DNA from: Turnera subulata
Lineage: Eukaryota > Streptophyta > Magnoliopsida > Malpighiales > Passifloraceae
DNA: 64,000 nucleotides
Assembly: GCA_028386065.3 (NCBI GenBank)
Contig: JAKUCV010002515.1
Span: forward strand, 7,549 to 71,548
Direction: 5' to 3'
The position numbers and the translations under genes are program-made. The notes under the pieces were generated by a model. The model saw only the letters and a program-made list of their open reading frames with translations. It was not told where the DNA came from and made no database searches. Of this stretch, positions 1-10,822 are shown one piece after another (the stretch's first letter is position 1; the number at the start of each line of letters is the position of its first letter).

Positions 1-498
1 ATTGAGCCAATATCCTATTGAGGATTTGAGAGTTGCCTTTTAGAGCTTAAATTTTGTAACTCATATCTACTCTTTGAGAGAGTTCTTTGTTTGAGTGATT
101 GAATTGTGTATTCATACACCTTAAGGGAGGTTAGTTCCCTTGTTGAGATTCATAGGAAGAGGGTATATCTTCTTGTGTGAGAAGTCTTGAAGTGAGGTAT
201 CTTCAAGCAAGAGTGTTGAGGTTCATGTGACTTGAACTCTCAGGTTTAGAGTTTCTTGGGACTAGAAGTCTAGGTTGTAACGGTTTGTTAAGTACCCATA
301 AGCTTAACGTAGATAGTGGAATCTTCAAGAGAGTCTCTTGAAGGACTGGATTAGCCACACAAGTAGTGTGTGTGTGAACCAGGATAAATTGCTTGTGTCT
401 TTCAATTGTTTTAAATTCCGCATTAATTTCCTGCTTATTTCGTTTTAATCCGATAAACACTATTCACCCCCCTCTAGCGTAGGGCTATTGTTCTAACA
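1..498 (+). repeat. Sirevirus-family LTR, 3' end, cut by window edge
   Basis: Read in reverse complement, this stretch matches the 10823-11300 end of the complete copia LTRs further right. It shares the Cys-free block around the CCCCCCTCTA tract and the terminal TTCTAACA. It lies in the opposite orientation to the complete element. The terminal CA is at 497-498. The next bases (GAAAGTATG) are not a primer-binding site, so this is a 3' LTR or a solo LTR. The part inside the window shows no ATCGATGT palindromes. Those sit toward the other end of the LTR, which is outside the window. Confidence 0.75.
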
Positions 499-662
499 GA
501 AAGTATGTGGTGGACTTGGCTTCCCTCGCCCTCTTACGGTAAAGGCTTCATACAAATCATCATGAATGCAAGGCACTTATGATGACAAATAAAAAGGCAC
601 ACAAAACTCAACTATTGTACAAAGTTTCTTAAACCCACTACTTCCCCAATGGATTTGCCAAC

Positions 663-2546
663 TGTGAATACCCGACCCAAAACCACTTGGGCCTATTCAC
701 CTATTCCTTTCACCTTCAGCCTCGGGTCAATCCCATAACAATGGAGTCGCCACCCAAATTTTATTAGGGACAAAATTTGGAAAAAACCCTTGAATGACTC
801 CTTAGGCAACCGGTCATGGCGAACCAAAGAAATGAGATCGGGGGTTCGTCACGGATGGGAAGGTGTTAGGCACCCATCCGTGTTGGGTTGAAACTTTGTG
901 CAATAGAAAAAAAAGAGTAAGCCTTGTGCAAGTGTGCATCGTGTGGAGACAAATCACATAACAAAACTAAATCAGAGGGTAAGAAGAAGAAGGTACGGAA
1001 TAAAAAGGAAAAAATAAAATATTTGGGCTTGAGTCTCCACCACTATAGACCACCGACGTACCCCGGCGACCGGGTTCAAAGCCCATGTAGTTCTTGTCAT
1101 GGCATCACAGAAATCACATCATCAAAAGAATTATTATCATCATCACATCACAACAGCAGTAAATCAATAGAATCAGAACGGGTTACCTCGTGTAGCCCTC
1201 CTCTCGCTCCTATGCGCTTACCACTCCCGCAACAGAATCTGAGCAGAACTTCAACAGAGAATTCAAGGCAGAAGGAGGTCGAACTGGCGTCTAGCTTGAA
1301 TAGAAAAGTTGTAGAATTGCTTCTTATCTTTCTAGAGACACCAAGATCGCAGCAAACCAAGGTCTATAGCTCTAGATATGGCCGAATTACTGAGACTATG
1401 TGCACTGGGCTCCTCTCCTCGGGTTCAACACTTCTTCTCCACCGATTTGCTTGACTCTGCCTCCTTCCTCTTCTTCTCTTGATCTACTACTGCTACTGGC
1501 TCCTTTCTTGATGCTTCCTACGGTATTCCACCAGAGTTTCTGCCTCAGAATGTGTTTCTAGGCTTGGAGAAGTAGAGTTTCTCCAAGACTCAAAGTTTAT
1601 GGGTGTGTATGTGAGAAAATATGTTCCAGCCCCTTAAAATGTGTGTTAGGGGTCCTATTTATAGTGCTCTGGGAAGCTTGGGGGCGTGGACCTGCTTAAT
1701 GGTGAAGATTATGCCCGAAACTCTGGTCCAAAACCGCGTAGGATCGAAAAAGAAACAAAATCGGAGATTTTCGGGGTTCCTGGGCACTTATGACCTCCAT
1801 GGCCGGCGGTCATGGCTTGGATGACAGCCATGGCCGGCAGTCATGGCTTGGATGACAGCCATGGCCAGCGGTCATGGCCACAAGACTGCCATGGCCTGGC
1901 TGTCATCCTGAGAAGACCGCCGGGCCTTCCCGATTTTGTGCGTTCTTTCCTTTTTTGCTCCCGAATCTCCCTAATTCCGCTCTGATTCGATCCTACCGCG
2001 TAATAAACCCCCAATCTTCCTAGAATCACTCGATTACTTGATTAGCACTTCCCCAAATCATTCCATAATTAATCAAACACACATTAACACCCAATTAAGC
2101 CCAAAATCTTACGAAAAACACAAAATCTACTTACATGATAATTAACTCTGATTTTCCACGAAAATCAGAGCTAAAATTGACCTGCAAGAAATGTGTTAAT
2201 GGGCTGGACAAACTCTGGAGAATTAATATTTTGGACCCTTAAATCCATTCCTAACCCAAGAATAAATCATCTCATTATTATTGGGTCAAAAACAACTAAA
2301 AGAGCCCATGCAAATGCATTTTAATAAATAAACCATATCATATATTTTATCCTAAGGTTAAATCATCTCATTAACCCTAGGATTTAAGCGCATAAAGGTT
2401 TATATCATCAAAATACACCAATTCTGCTAAATTGAAATTCATATCATGTTTGAACCTTGGACCAAATCATCTCATTGATCCTAAGTCTACACATGTACGA
2501 AGTCTAATTTAGTAAAATTTCCGTGGGTTAAATTTGGTTGTTCACA
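663..2546. repeat. LTR-like relic, TGTGAA...TTCACA ends, unresolved
   Basis: No gene is visible between 499 and 2732. The stretch starts with TGTGAATACCCGACCC and ends with GGTTGTTCACA, so it has TG...CA ends with inverted TGTGAA/TTCACA. It also contains the ATGGAGTCGCCACC block that I associate with noncoding LTR DNA of eudicots. I see no 5-bp target duplication and no clear PBS or PPT beside it, so the limits are tentative. ORFs inside it (for example 924-1454) have no recognisable domain. Positions 2547-2732 hold the sequence into which the copia element inserted. Confidence 0.35.
1797..1890. repeat. 31-bp minisatellite, about three copies
   Basis: A 31-bp unit beginning CCATGGCCGGCGGTCATGG repeats at 1797, 1828 and 1859 with a few substitutions. 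The third copy decays into further CATGGCC words up to about 1910. It lies inside the LTR-like relic and is not coding. Confidence 0.8.
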
Positions 2547-3379
2547 GGGGTTTCATCCCGTAGGTTAAGTTGTTTCGTAGTTCAGGTACGACGTTTAATG
2601 GCTGCTGCTTTCTTCTCCACCTGACTCCGGATCCATACCTCCGCTGCATGTGCATATAAGACTTTCGCTGCTGTGTTACATATGTTGTTGTGTTGCTGCT
2701 TTCCTATATTGCTTATGGTGCTGTTTGTACTGGATTATGTTAGAACAGGTGCCTTACATTAGAGGGGGGTGAATAGCATTTTTCGGACAAATTCAAAAAC
2801 TTGCAGGAAATAAATGCGGAATTGAAAGAATAAGGACACACCAAAATTTATACTGGTTCACACACACAACTTGTGTGGCTAATCCAGTCCTCCGAGAGAC
2901 TCTCTCGAAGATTTCACTATCTAGGTTAAGCTTCCGGGTGCTTAACAAACCGTATACAAACCTAGAGCTCGAGTCACACGAAACTCTACTCACTTGCTTG
3001 AAGATACCTCACTTCAAGACTTCTCTCAAGGAAAGAAGACAGTCTTCCTATGAGTTGCTACAAGGGAACAATCCTCCCTTAAGGTGTATGACAACACTTA
3101 AAATCACTCAAACAAAAGCTCTTTCAAAGAGTGGATATGAGTAATAAGTAAAGCTCTATAAAGGCAACTCTCAATTCTCAAGAAAATTGGCTCATAAAAA
3201 TTGCAATGTATGTATGTCAATGAATGCTTAAAATGTAGAGAGTTGATTGTTCATAATCAGAGATGTAAATCCTCTATTTATATGTCTCAAAACATGTATG
3301 ACCGTTGTGGAATTAATCCAAAGCACCTTTAGACAAGATAACATGGAATGCTGAAAGAGGTGTCTGCTTAAAACGGCAC

Positions 3380-3960
3380 AACATTGATGTTTAAACTTAG
3401 AACATCGATGTTTGGCCAGTAAATTTGAATTATTGGACCAACGGTCATTAGAACATCGATGTTTACCAAGGGAACATCGATGTTTTGCCAGTAAATATGA
3501 ATTATTGAGTCCAACGATCACTCAAACATCGATGTTTACTCACTGAAGATCGATGTTTATTTGGTTCGACAAAATCATTTTAAAGCTAATGATCATGGAA
3601 ACATCGATGTGTACTTGAAGAACATCGATGTTTACTTGAAGAACATCGATGTTCATTTGGTTTGGCAAAATCATTTTAAAGACATCAATTGATGGAACAT
3701 CGATGTCTAAATTTAGACATCGATGTTTTGCTGTTGCAAAACATTTTTCAAGTGCAATGGTTATGAGATGTTTGGGATGCCAACATCGATGTCTAAATTT
3801 AGACATCGATGTTTTACTGTTGCAAAATATTTTTCAAGTGCAACGGTTATGAGAACATCGATGTTTGGGATGCCAACATCGATGTTCTGAGCTACTGCCT
3901 ATTTTTGAAAGACTGTTTGAAGGCAGGAACATCGATGTCTAAAACCAGAACATCGATGTT
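3380..3960. repeat. Paired palindrome array, left LTR
   Basis: About 17 copies of the 12-bp palindrome AACATCGATGTT or one-base variants are present. Starts read by eye include 3380/3401, 3452/3473, 3525/3546, 3600/3621/3642, 3696/3716, 3782/3802, 3854/3875 and 3928/3949. Within a pair the offset is 21 bp (20 bp in the two pairs joined by TCTAAATTTAGA). Spacing between pairs is longer and irregular. The apparent ORFs here, with NIDV-like peptide repeats, only reflect the repeat. Confidence 0.93.
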
Positions 3961-4061
3961 GATTGCTCAAAAAACATTTCATGATTGAAAGGAAGCTATT
4001 GAATGCATGAGTAAAATTGATTTTGTTTTGAGCCAATGTCTTAGAGGAATTGAGTGTTTTA

Positions 4062-4331
4062 CCCTTGTACAATTTGAGTTCCTAAGTCTCCTTGCTTGTT
4101 ACTTCAATGCTTGTGTTCTTTGCCTTTTGACTGATTTCTTTTTGCTCCAAGAGTTGTCATCAACTGAGTCATGGTTGGTTTGTAAATATCAAAACCCCTT
4201 GTACAATTTGAGTTCCTAAGTCTCCTTGCTTGTTACTTCAATGCTTGTGTTCTTTGCTTTATGATTGATTTCTTTTTGCTCCAAGAGTTGTCATCAATTG
4301 AGTCATGGTTGGTTTGTCAATATCAAAATCC
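4062..4331. repeat. 134-bp tandem duplication inside left LTR
   Basis: A block beginning CCCTTGTACAATTTGAG starts at 4062 and again at 4196, a period of 134 bp. The same duplication occurs in the right LTR (12055 and 12189), so it existed before this copy inserted. In element orientation it lies close to the LTR's 5' (U3) end. Confidence 0.85.
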
Positions 4332-4363
4332 TGAAATGAGACAAGGAGGCATGAGTTCTAACA

Positions 4364-4379
4364 ATTTCCCCCTTTTTGA
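4364..4379 (-). other. Polypurine tract of the copia element
   Basis: Read on the minus strand, AAAAAGGGGGAAATTG abuts the 3' LTR. This is the expected plus-strand primer position and fixes the element's orientation. Confidence 0.75.
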
Positions 4380-4560
4380 TAATGACAAACAAATAAGAGT
4401 ATATGCCAAGTTTTATGAATTCATAAGTGAGGTTAATTCCCCCTATGTTTTTCAAACTATGATTCCCCCTAACTTGGTGCATATTATTTCTTTGTGCATA
4501 TACTTCTTCTTATCTTCTCCCTTTTGGCATTAGCAAAAAGAAATAGCAATAGGAAACATT

Positions 4561-5990
4561 TTATTGAATTGAAAAGACATAAACATAACAAGAGATAAGA
4601 GTTTTGAAAGTTGGGCTTTCGCTCCCATCATCATTATCATCATCATCCTCTTCTTCTTCATTAGCTCCTTCTCCACCATCACCTCCTTCTTTATCATCCT
4701 CAACATCCATTGGTGTGAAGTCTTCATCATCATCGTCACCTTCATCGTCAAAATTGTAGCCATGAAGCGTGGTGTGATATGGTGGAGGATTGTAATTTAC
4801 ACGGGCAAAGTACGACCGAAGAGAGTGGCCTTGTCTTTCCACTTCCGTGTCAATCCTCTCTAATGCTCGGCTCATGCTTGTCATGTTTAATTGAAGGCCG
4901 TGGATGGAGTCAGCAATGGACTCAAGAGTGACCCCGGAGGTTCGGCGTCGAGAAAGGGCTGCACGGGAACTTTCTGATTGGGCAGTCCTTAGAGCTTGCT
5001 CGAAAGTTTGGTCGGTCCGTTGTTCTTCCACAGATTTTCCGGTGCGGAAAATAGCGTCACTTATCGCCCATATTTTGGTGTGAGGAACCTGTGTGCCTTT
5101 CCGAGCATCAACACTTGCATATAATAAAATATCCAAGACCAAGAATGGATAGGGCAATGGATGGTCGGTGTATGCAGAAGCATATTCCGACATGTGCATG
5201 AGCACAAATCGTGCCCAATTGATTGGTGCATGGTGGATGATGGCATGTAGTACTTTCACATCTTCAACGGATAAGACGGTGTGATTTCCGTCTCTTGGCT
5301 TGATGACCCAGGTGAGGAGGTAGAACATGACTCGGTACTCCGGGTTGATGGAATGAATGGTTGGCCTCCTGGATTTCTGTCGAACAAGGGTCGTGAAGCC
5401 AAGTTTATTCAGAAAGGTTGGTTCATGGGTTCTGGCCCAATGATCACCTCCATATGATGCAATATCGTCTCCCAAAAAGGGCAAGCCAGCAACCGTCCCA
5501 AATTCCTCCAATGTCATGGTGATAGACACTCCATTGACACTAGCGGACAAGGTGTCACCATCTCGTCGGAGAGTGGAGTAGAAAGCTCTGACGAATTCAG
5601 CACTGTATTGCCAGCCCCTATTAGCACAAATTCCCACAATCCTGATGCTCGAATATTGGCTTCAAGCTGCGTGTAGTTCTTCTCCTTCGGGTAATCCTCC
5701 GGAAGATACCGTGGAGACGCAATTGAGCGCTTGGAGAAGAGAGACAGAAAGTTATGGAGTTCGGCTCTGGTAGAGAACCAAATTGAGGTGCCTTCCACTG
5801 TAAATTGAGGAGCTGAGCTTGAAGAGCCTCCTCTTTGCTTTGATGGTCTCTCCTTAGCAGAAGAATTGCCCTTGGAAGATTTCTTCCCACCTGCCATATT
5901 TGAAAAAGAAGAGTAGGAGAATGATTTGGAGAGTAAGTATAAAATGAATGAACAGTAGGAAGTGTGTAAAATGTGAGAAGGAAACATCAT
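4561..5990 (-). pseudogene. Extra 3' ORF of the copia element, frameshifted
   Basis: Two overlapping minus-strand frames together look like one protein of about 450 residues. The first (from about 5890) begins MAGGKKSSKG, is basic and Ser-rich, and runs to about 5640. The second (5637 to 4561) carries NRGWQY, EFVRAFYSTLR and LEEFGTVAGLPF blocks. These resemble the 'putative plant transposon protein' domain often found in plant retroelements. It then ends in an acidic Asp/Glu-rich tail. The shift between frames near 5640 looks like an indel rather than an intron. The position between the lost pol and the 3' LTR is where some Sireviruses carry an extra (env-like) ORF. No signal peptide or clear membrane segment is visible in the conserved block. 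Family assignment is from memory of motifs. Confidence 0.55.
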
Positions 5991-6076
5991 TTATATAGGG
6001 AAGCCCAAAATAGAGCTGTTGGAGTGCTGAAATCAGGCTCCAATGGCTATATTTTTTTTTAAAAAAAGGAGGGCTA

Positions 6077-6476
6077 AACATCGATGTTCATAGGGGCAAC
6101 ATCGATGTTGTTGAGCCTCTGGACAGAATCTGAAATGCCGCCAATTGAGACAACATTGATGTTTAAGTATGAGAACATCGATGTTTAAAACTACTGGATG
6201 AAAAATTTTAATATGTAATGACAGAACATCGATGTCTTACCTGGAAGCATCGATGTTTAAAACTACTGGGAAGAAAAAATACTTACTGAACATCGATGTT
6301 TCGAGACTAAACATCAATGTTTAAACATGCCGGTTAATGACTTGATTGTGCGCATGAGACAACATCGATGTTAGGCTTTTAGACATCGATGTTTGAGAAT
6401 CAAACATCGATGTTTGACAGCCTCGGGTCCGGTTTGTATTGGCCAAACATCGATGTTTTGTTAAGCAACATCGATA
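6077..6476. repeat. Paired palindrome array, element interior
   Basis: About 13 copies of AACATCGATGTT and variants lie between the extra ORF and the antisense insert, outside the LTRs. Pair starts include 6077/6098, 6152/6174, 6225/6246 and 6289/6310. Offsets are 21 bp (22 in one pair), the same geometry as in the LTRs. This is upstream of the extra ORF's start on the minus strand, where a promoter could sit. Confidence 0.9.
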
Positions 6477-6810
6477 TTGTGTAGTCTCGGCACTCTTGTT
6501 CCCTCTGTCATTTTGCCTAAATGAGGGGTACCTGTAAAATAACTAAGAAAACACTCCGACGCTCAAGTCAGTAAAGGTAAGACAATAAAAATACACTGAT
6601 TAGATCAATGTAGAGTCAGGGATTCTTAGTTCATGTCAAATTTCCGAAGAATAACTTCTTTACGAGTTTTGATAGTCTCGTCATGGCTTACGTCAGTAAC
6701 TCTCTCGAGTATTCCACTTTCTTCAACACAAAATCTCGTATATGTCCTTACCGTAGTCACTTTGTGCTTATAAATTCCAACCTCATGCTTGGCAAGGCAT
6801 ATCTCAAACC

Positions 6811-7194
6811 ATGGATGCACCAATAAGAACGAGAACTACCTCTGACTCAGAGGAGTTAAGCTATACTTTTGGTGATCCTCTCTTTGGTGATTCTGATGTT
6901 GAGGAAAAGCCGAAGAAATGCCGCAAGTGGAGGAATGTCCATGGTCATTTGGAAGAAACGGCCATATCTCGCAAGCGTCAAAAGAAGCCGGTCACCAATG
7001 ACACTGATGATCCGAAGGGCAAAGGGATAGCTCACAGTAATACACCATTACAGACACTGGGGCATCTGAACTTAGCCCTGAAGAAGATCAGCTCTGCTGT
7101 GATGCAAATCGAGATGGCCTGTATGGAACTTTCCTCCCAGGTTGAGAATGTCCGCAAACATGTAAAGGAACTAGAGAAGCAAGTGACTTCATAG
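6811..7194 (+). CDS. Hypothetical 127-aa ORF, antisense inside copia element
   Basis: The ORF starts MDAPIRTRTTSDSEE. It is hydrophilic, with an acidic N-terminal part, a basic middle (KKCRKWR, RKRQKKP) and a C-terminal heptad-like helix (residues about 85-127, ending VKELEKQVTS) that could form a coiled coil. I recognise no family. It lies antisense to the retroelement between the palindrome array and the LINE-like fragment, and may be an exon of a captured gene or part of a nested element. No promoter is evident. The following stretch (7195-7925) has only a hydrophobic minus-strand ORF (7346-7768) with no recognised domain. I do not claim that this ORF is expressed. Confidence 0.35.
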   Translation: MDAPIRTRTTSDSEELSYTFGDPLFGDSDVEEKPKKCRKWRNVHGHLEETAISRKRQKKPVTNDTDDPKGKGIAHSNTPLQTLGHLNLALKKISSAVMQIEMACMELSSQVENVRKHVKELEKQVTS

Positions 7195-7925
7195 AGTGCT
7201 TCTATTGTAATATTTTATGAAGAAATAAATAAGTAGTTCCTTTTTCTTAATCAAGCTTGTTATTAAACATAAATGGTAGGAATGATATAAGATCCAATAA
7301 AATTAAGCCAGTTATTAGTAACCAAAAAGAATATAAATGGTGAAATCAGGAATTTCTTGTAACAATAGAAAACAAATATTCCTTGATGAAATGATGTTTA
7401 TTATTTGTGTACGCCAAAAAAAATGACGTCATAATGCACGGCGAATTAATGACAATAATCAGGAACCACTTGTTCATAAACCCCACATGAGCAAAAGAGA
7501 CTTTTGGGATTCGTATCCCTTTATTGAAGAGCCAAGTAATAATGCATGTGAGAAGTGAGCTAGAAAACACAAGTGTTTGTAGCCCGAAAACATGCAATGT
7601 GACAAGAGTAATAATGTAGACAGTGGTAAAGATTTTCAAAAAGAAGAGCCTTGAGGAGCGTAAACAATTTGTAGTTTTGTGAAGAGAGAGGTTTGCTTTA
7701 CCGTTTATCGAAAAATAGGTAGGGTCTAGACTTTGAAAAATAGGTAATCGTATTTCTATAAAAGGCAAAGCAATGGTTAGTAAATAATCAAAAGCATTTT
7801 AAGAAACATACGATTCAGAGAAAGAGAGATACACAAACCACATTAAGACAAAAAAGCCTGCTCCATCATCTGTCTTCTTTGTTGAAGGAGCCTCCTTAGG
7901 AAGGAGGAATCGGTTAGCCTATAGC

Positions 7926-8544
7926 TTGATAAATGAGCAGCAAGAGAAACTGCCAAACGAGCTTGGGAGGATGCCTCGTTTGGTCTTCGTTGACGAGCTC
8001 TACTCGTCCCGGTTCTTTGTCACACCCATGGAGGAGACAATCTTCCTGAAGCACCAAAGTACCCTGCGAGCTTCCTTCTATGGCTCGGCCAATTCCATCA
8101 TGTTCTTCATCTCTGACAGACTTCAGGAGTTCAGGCTGGAGCTTTCTTGCCAGACTCTGAATGAGGGCAGCTATTACCAAATTTCAATGACTGCTCAGAG
8201 CGTTCCGCGGGCAACTGGCTTACCACCCACTTGGCCAAAAGCTCGCCTTCTGGTTTGGGACTGCAGAGGAATCACTAGGCGCTCCCAAGAGTTCACACGA
8301 ACCTTAAACCTTAAGAGATCTGAAGAACCAGTACAAGCCCAACATGGTTCTGCTCATAGAGACCTTGTGGCAGCCTGAAGATAATCACGGTGTCATCCCG
8401 CTTCGTTTTCCTCCAGCAAACCGGTTCGAACTTCATGGCCAAAATAATTCGGGCGGTATGTGGTTCTCTTGGAATGATAGCATTAGGATCAATATTGCTA
8501 ATGATCCTAACAGTTTCAGAGTCATCGCTGTACCCAACCGTTAA
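7926..8544 (+). pseudogene. LINE ORF2 endonuclease-like fragment, antisense
   Basis: The first frame (7926 to about 8310) ends in LLVWDCRGITRRS. The neighbouring frame (8344-8544) continues with NMVLLIETLW and NNSGGMWFSWND. The order LVWNCRG, then LLMET, then SGG(I/L)W is typical of the N-terminal endonuclease domain of plant L1-type LINE ORF2. The frames are shifted relative to each other and no reverse transcriptase follows, so this is a fragment. The part upstream of the LVWDCRG motif is unidentified. It lies opposite to the host retroelement, which fits a nested insertion or captured DNA. Confidence 0.5.
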
Positions 8545-8854
8545 AACAAATAATAATAAAAATATTTATGTTTAAGCATGTGTATTATTTCTTTATGAAT
8601 GTTCAATGATAAGCAGATGTTCCTTGACTTGATCTATTATGCTTGATGCGAAAAGGAAACTATCTTGTTCTCTCGGGTTGTAACATTTGGAAATGAACCT
8701 ACTACCCAAATTTTACTTTATGCAAAATTAATTCACATCTAAGCTCTTTTTCAACCAAGGTAAGATAGGATGCTCAAGACTATTATTACTCAAGAATGAT
8801 ATGTATGCAATAATCAATAAGCATTAATTAATTAAGCAAGCATTAAGAGCACTA

Positions 8855-10767
8855 TTAAAAGTATACTAGAAAGAATAGAACGATTTCAACTAAAGGATGA
8901 TTATTTTCAACATTACCACTCATCCTTGCATTTCTACAAGGATCAATCAAGAACTTGGATGCTTCTTTGATCATGTGCTTGGTGCATCCGCTATCAAGGT
9001 ACCAAAGTACACTTGATGCCTTCAAGTATACTACAAAGAAAATCAATGGATTTTTGGTACCCAAATCTTTTTGGGTCCTTGAGTGTTAGGGGCATGCCGG
9101 TAATAAGCTTCTTCTTGTGCCCAATATCTATGCCTAGTAAAGCAAATAGGAGCAATGTGTCCTACTCTATTACAATAGTGACAAATAACATTTGGGTTAT
9201 GCATCCTTCTAGGTTGATAATAGTTACTATGTTGCCTATGTTTGTGCACTTTACTCACCTTGTTTTCCTTAGGTTGAACCTTAGGTTTCCTAGATTTTGT
9301 CTCAACTTTCTTCTTCTTAGGTTTATTTTTGAAACCTACTCCATGTTTAGTTGATTGCAAATTACCTAAGAGAGAATTTAAGTTCTTTTGAGGGGTGTTA
9401 AATTTCTTTAGGGTTGTTTCAAGTTCATTAACTTGTTCTTTTAATGTCTCACATGATGAACACTCCCTCGTTTTTGTTTCAAGTTTTTCAACTTGTTCCT
9501 TTAATAACTTACATGATGAGCATTCCTTAATTGGACTTTCCGGTTTATTAGCACTCCTCTTTCCGTAAAACTTATTCTCTTCTTTAAGCTTTTCATTTTC
9601 ACTTGACACTTTCTCCATATCATTTTCTAGAGTTGTAAGTTGTTTCTTTAAGCCCTTATCAGTTCTAGAAGCCGAAATGTATTTACCATAAAGCTCATTA
9701 AATGCATCTTGAGTGAGAAGTACTTACCTCTTCCAGTTCTTCCTCTCGTGCCATGAGACATTGGTTGGCCGTTTCTTCTTCATCGCTATCGGATGATCCA
9801 TCACCGGAATCGCCTCCCCAAGAAATGTATGCCCTTTGCTTCTTATAGGGCTTCTTTTCTTTTCCCTCCTTTGCCTTGGGGCACTTAGGCTTGATGTGCC
9901 CAACCTCTCCACATCCATAGCACTTGGGGGGACCGGACGTCTTCCTTCCTTTCCTTTCAAATTCTTTCTTCATGAATTTGTGGATTTTACGGGTGACAAG
10001 TCCGAGTTCTTGATCGTCATCGCTAGAGTCCAATTCAGTGAGGTCTTGCATCTTGGAGGTGGAAGCTTTGAGAGCTATGTCCTTCTTCTTTAGTTCCTGC
10101 AAAGAGGGTTTAAGAATAGTAGTTTCATAGGTTAGAAGGTTACCTCTAAGACCGTCAATGGTTGTGTTTGACGTTCCGATGTTTTCATAGATTGCATCGG
10201 ATTTAGAGCGCCATTCGGGAGTGAGGCTTCTAAGGACTTTTCTAACCAAGTCCTTGTCGGAGTAGACCTTCTTGAGAGCACGAAGGTTGTTTACTATTTT
10301 GGAGAATCGATCGAACATCTCCTCAATCCTCTTATTCTCCTTCATGCGAAAGAGTTCGTATTTTTCAGTGAGGGAGTCGATTTTGGCCTCTCGAACTTGA
10401 TCGTTCCTTCATAGGTGATCTCTAGCTTATCCCACATTTCTTTTCTGGTTGTACAGCAAGAGATTTTCCGATAATCATCGGGGTTGACTACACAATATAG
10501 CATGCTGACTGATTTGGCGTTGTTTTCAACCATCATAATGTCTGCTGCGTCATACTCCGCCTCCGTCTTTGTCACTGTGGTTTCACCAACTTTCTTCGTC
10601 GGAATTTGCTCTTTGATCTTCAAGATTCGCCAAAGAGCATAGTTGTTGGCTTGGAGGAAGATTCTCATCCTCTCTTTCCAGTAGTTGTAGTTGGTGCCAT
10701 CAAAGAGCGGTGGACGAGTGGTTGATTGTCCTTCGAGGAGTCCTGCATAATTACTTGAAGAAGCCAT
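8855..10767 (-). pseudogene. Copia gag-protease region, frameshifted, pol missing
   Basis: Reading starts at ATG 10767 (MASSSNYAGLLEG). It carries the PPLFDGTNYNYW block and the WDKLEITYEGT block of plant copia gag (DUF4219/UBN2-type). A shift near 10395 moves the frame. The next frame (10345-9698) holds the first zinc knuckle, CYGCGEVGHIKPKC. After another shift near 9720 the 9618-9043 frame holds a Lys/Glu-rich coiled coil with repeated ECSSCxxLKEQV units and a second knuckle, CHYCNRVGHIAPIC. A third frame (9064-8855) has the protease-like motif WYLDSGCTKHM. Similarity to pol then ends. Two knuckles and a long coiled coil are usual in Sirevirus gag. As it stands no full gag could be translated. 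Confidence 0.85.
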
Positions 10768-10807
10768 GGAAAGTTTCTCTCAAATAGTTAAGTCTTTCAG
10801 AGAGTTA

Positions 10808-10822
10808 GGCTCCGCTACCAAT
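10808..10822 (-). other. Primer-binding site of the copia element
   Basis: Next to the 5' LTR the minus strand reads ATTGGTAGCGGAGCC. This resembles the usual plant initiator-tRNA-Met PBS (TGGTATCAGAGCC) with substitutions in the middle. The gypsy element further right has the same TTGGTAGCGGAGC core. Confidence 0.7.

Larger units (their letters stand above)
2738..4363 (-). repeat. Left LTR (3' LTR of the copia element)
   Basis: This 1,626-bp LTR starts TGTTAGAACAGG and ends TTCTAACA. It is nearly identical to the right LTR apart from indels within the palindrome array, where it has one more TCTAAATTTAGA-linked pair and one more pair near 3928-3960. The close match points to a fairly recent insertion. 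Confidence 0.9.

Noticed and set aside
3540..3852. ORFs with NIDVLQV-like peptide repeats (also 11619-12065)
   Set aside because: They are produced by the AACATCGATGTT array being open in several frames on both strands. No start context, domain or codon preference supports coding.
3380..3960. CRISPR-like appearance of regularly spaced palindromes
   Set aside because: The genome is a plant nucleus, spacing between pairs is irregular, and repeats lie inside LTRs present twice.
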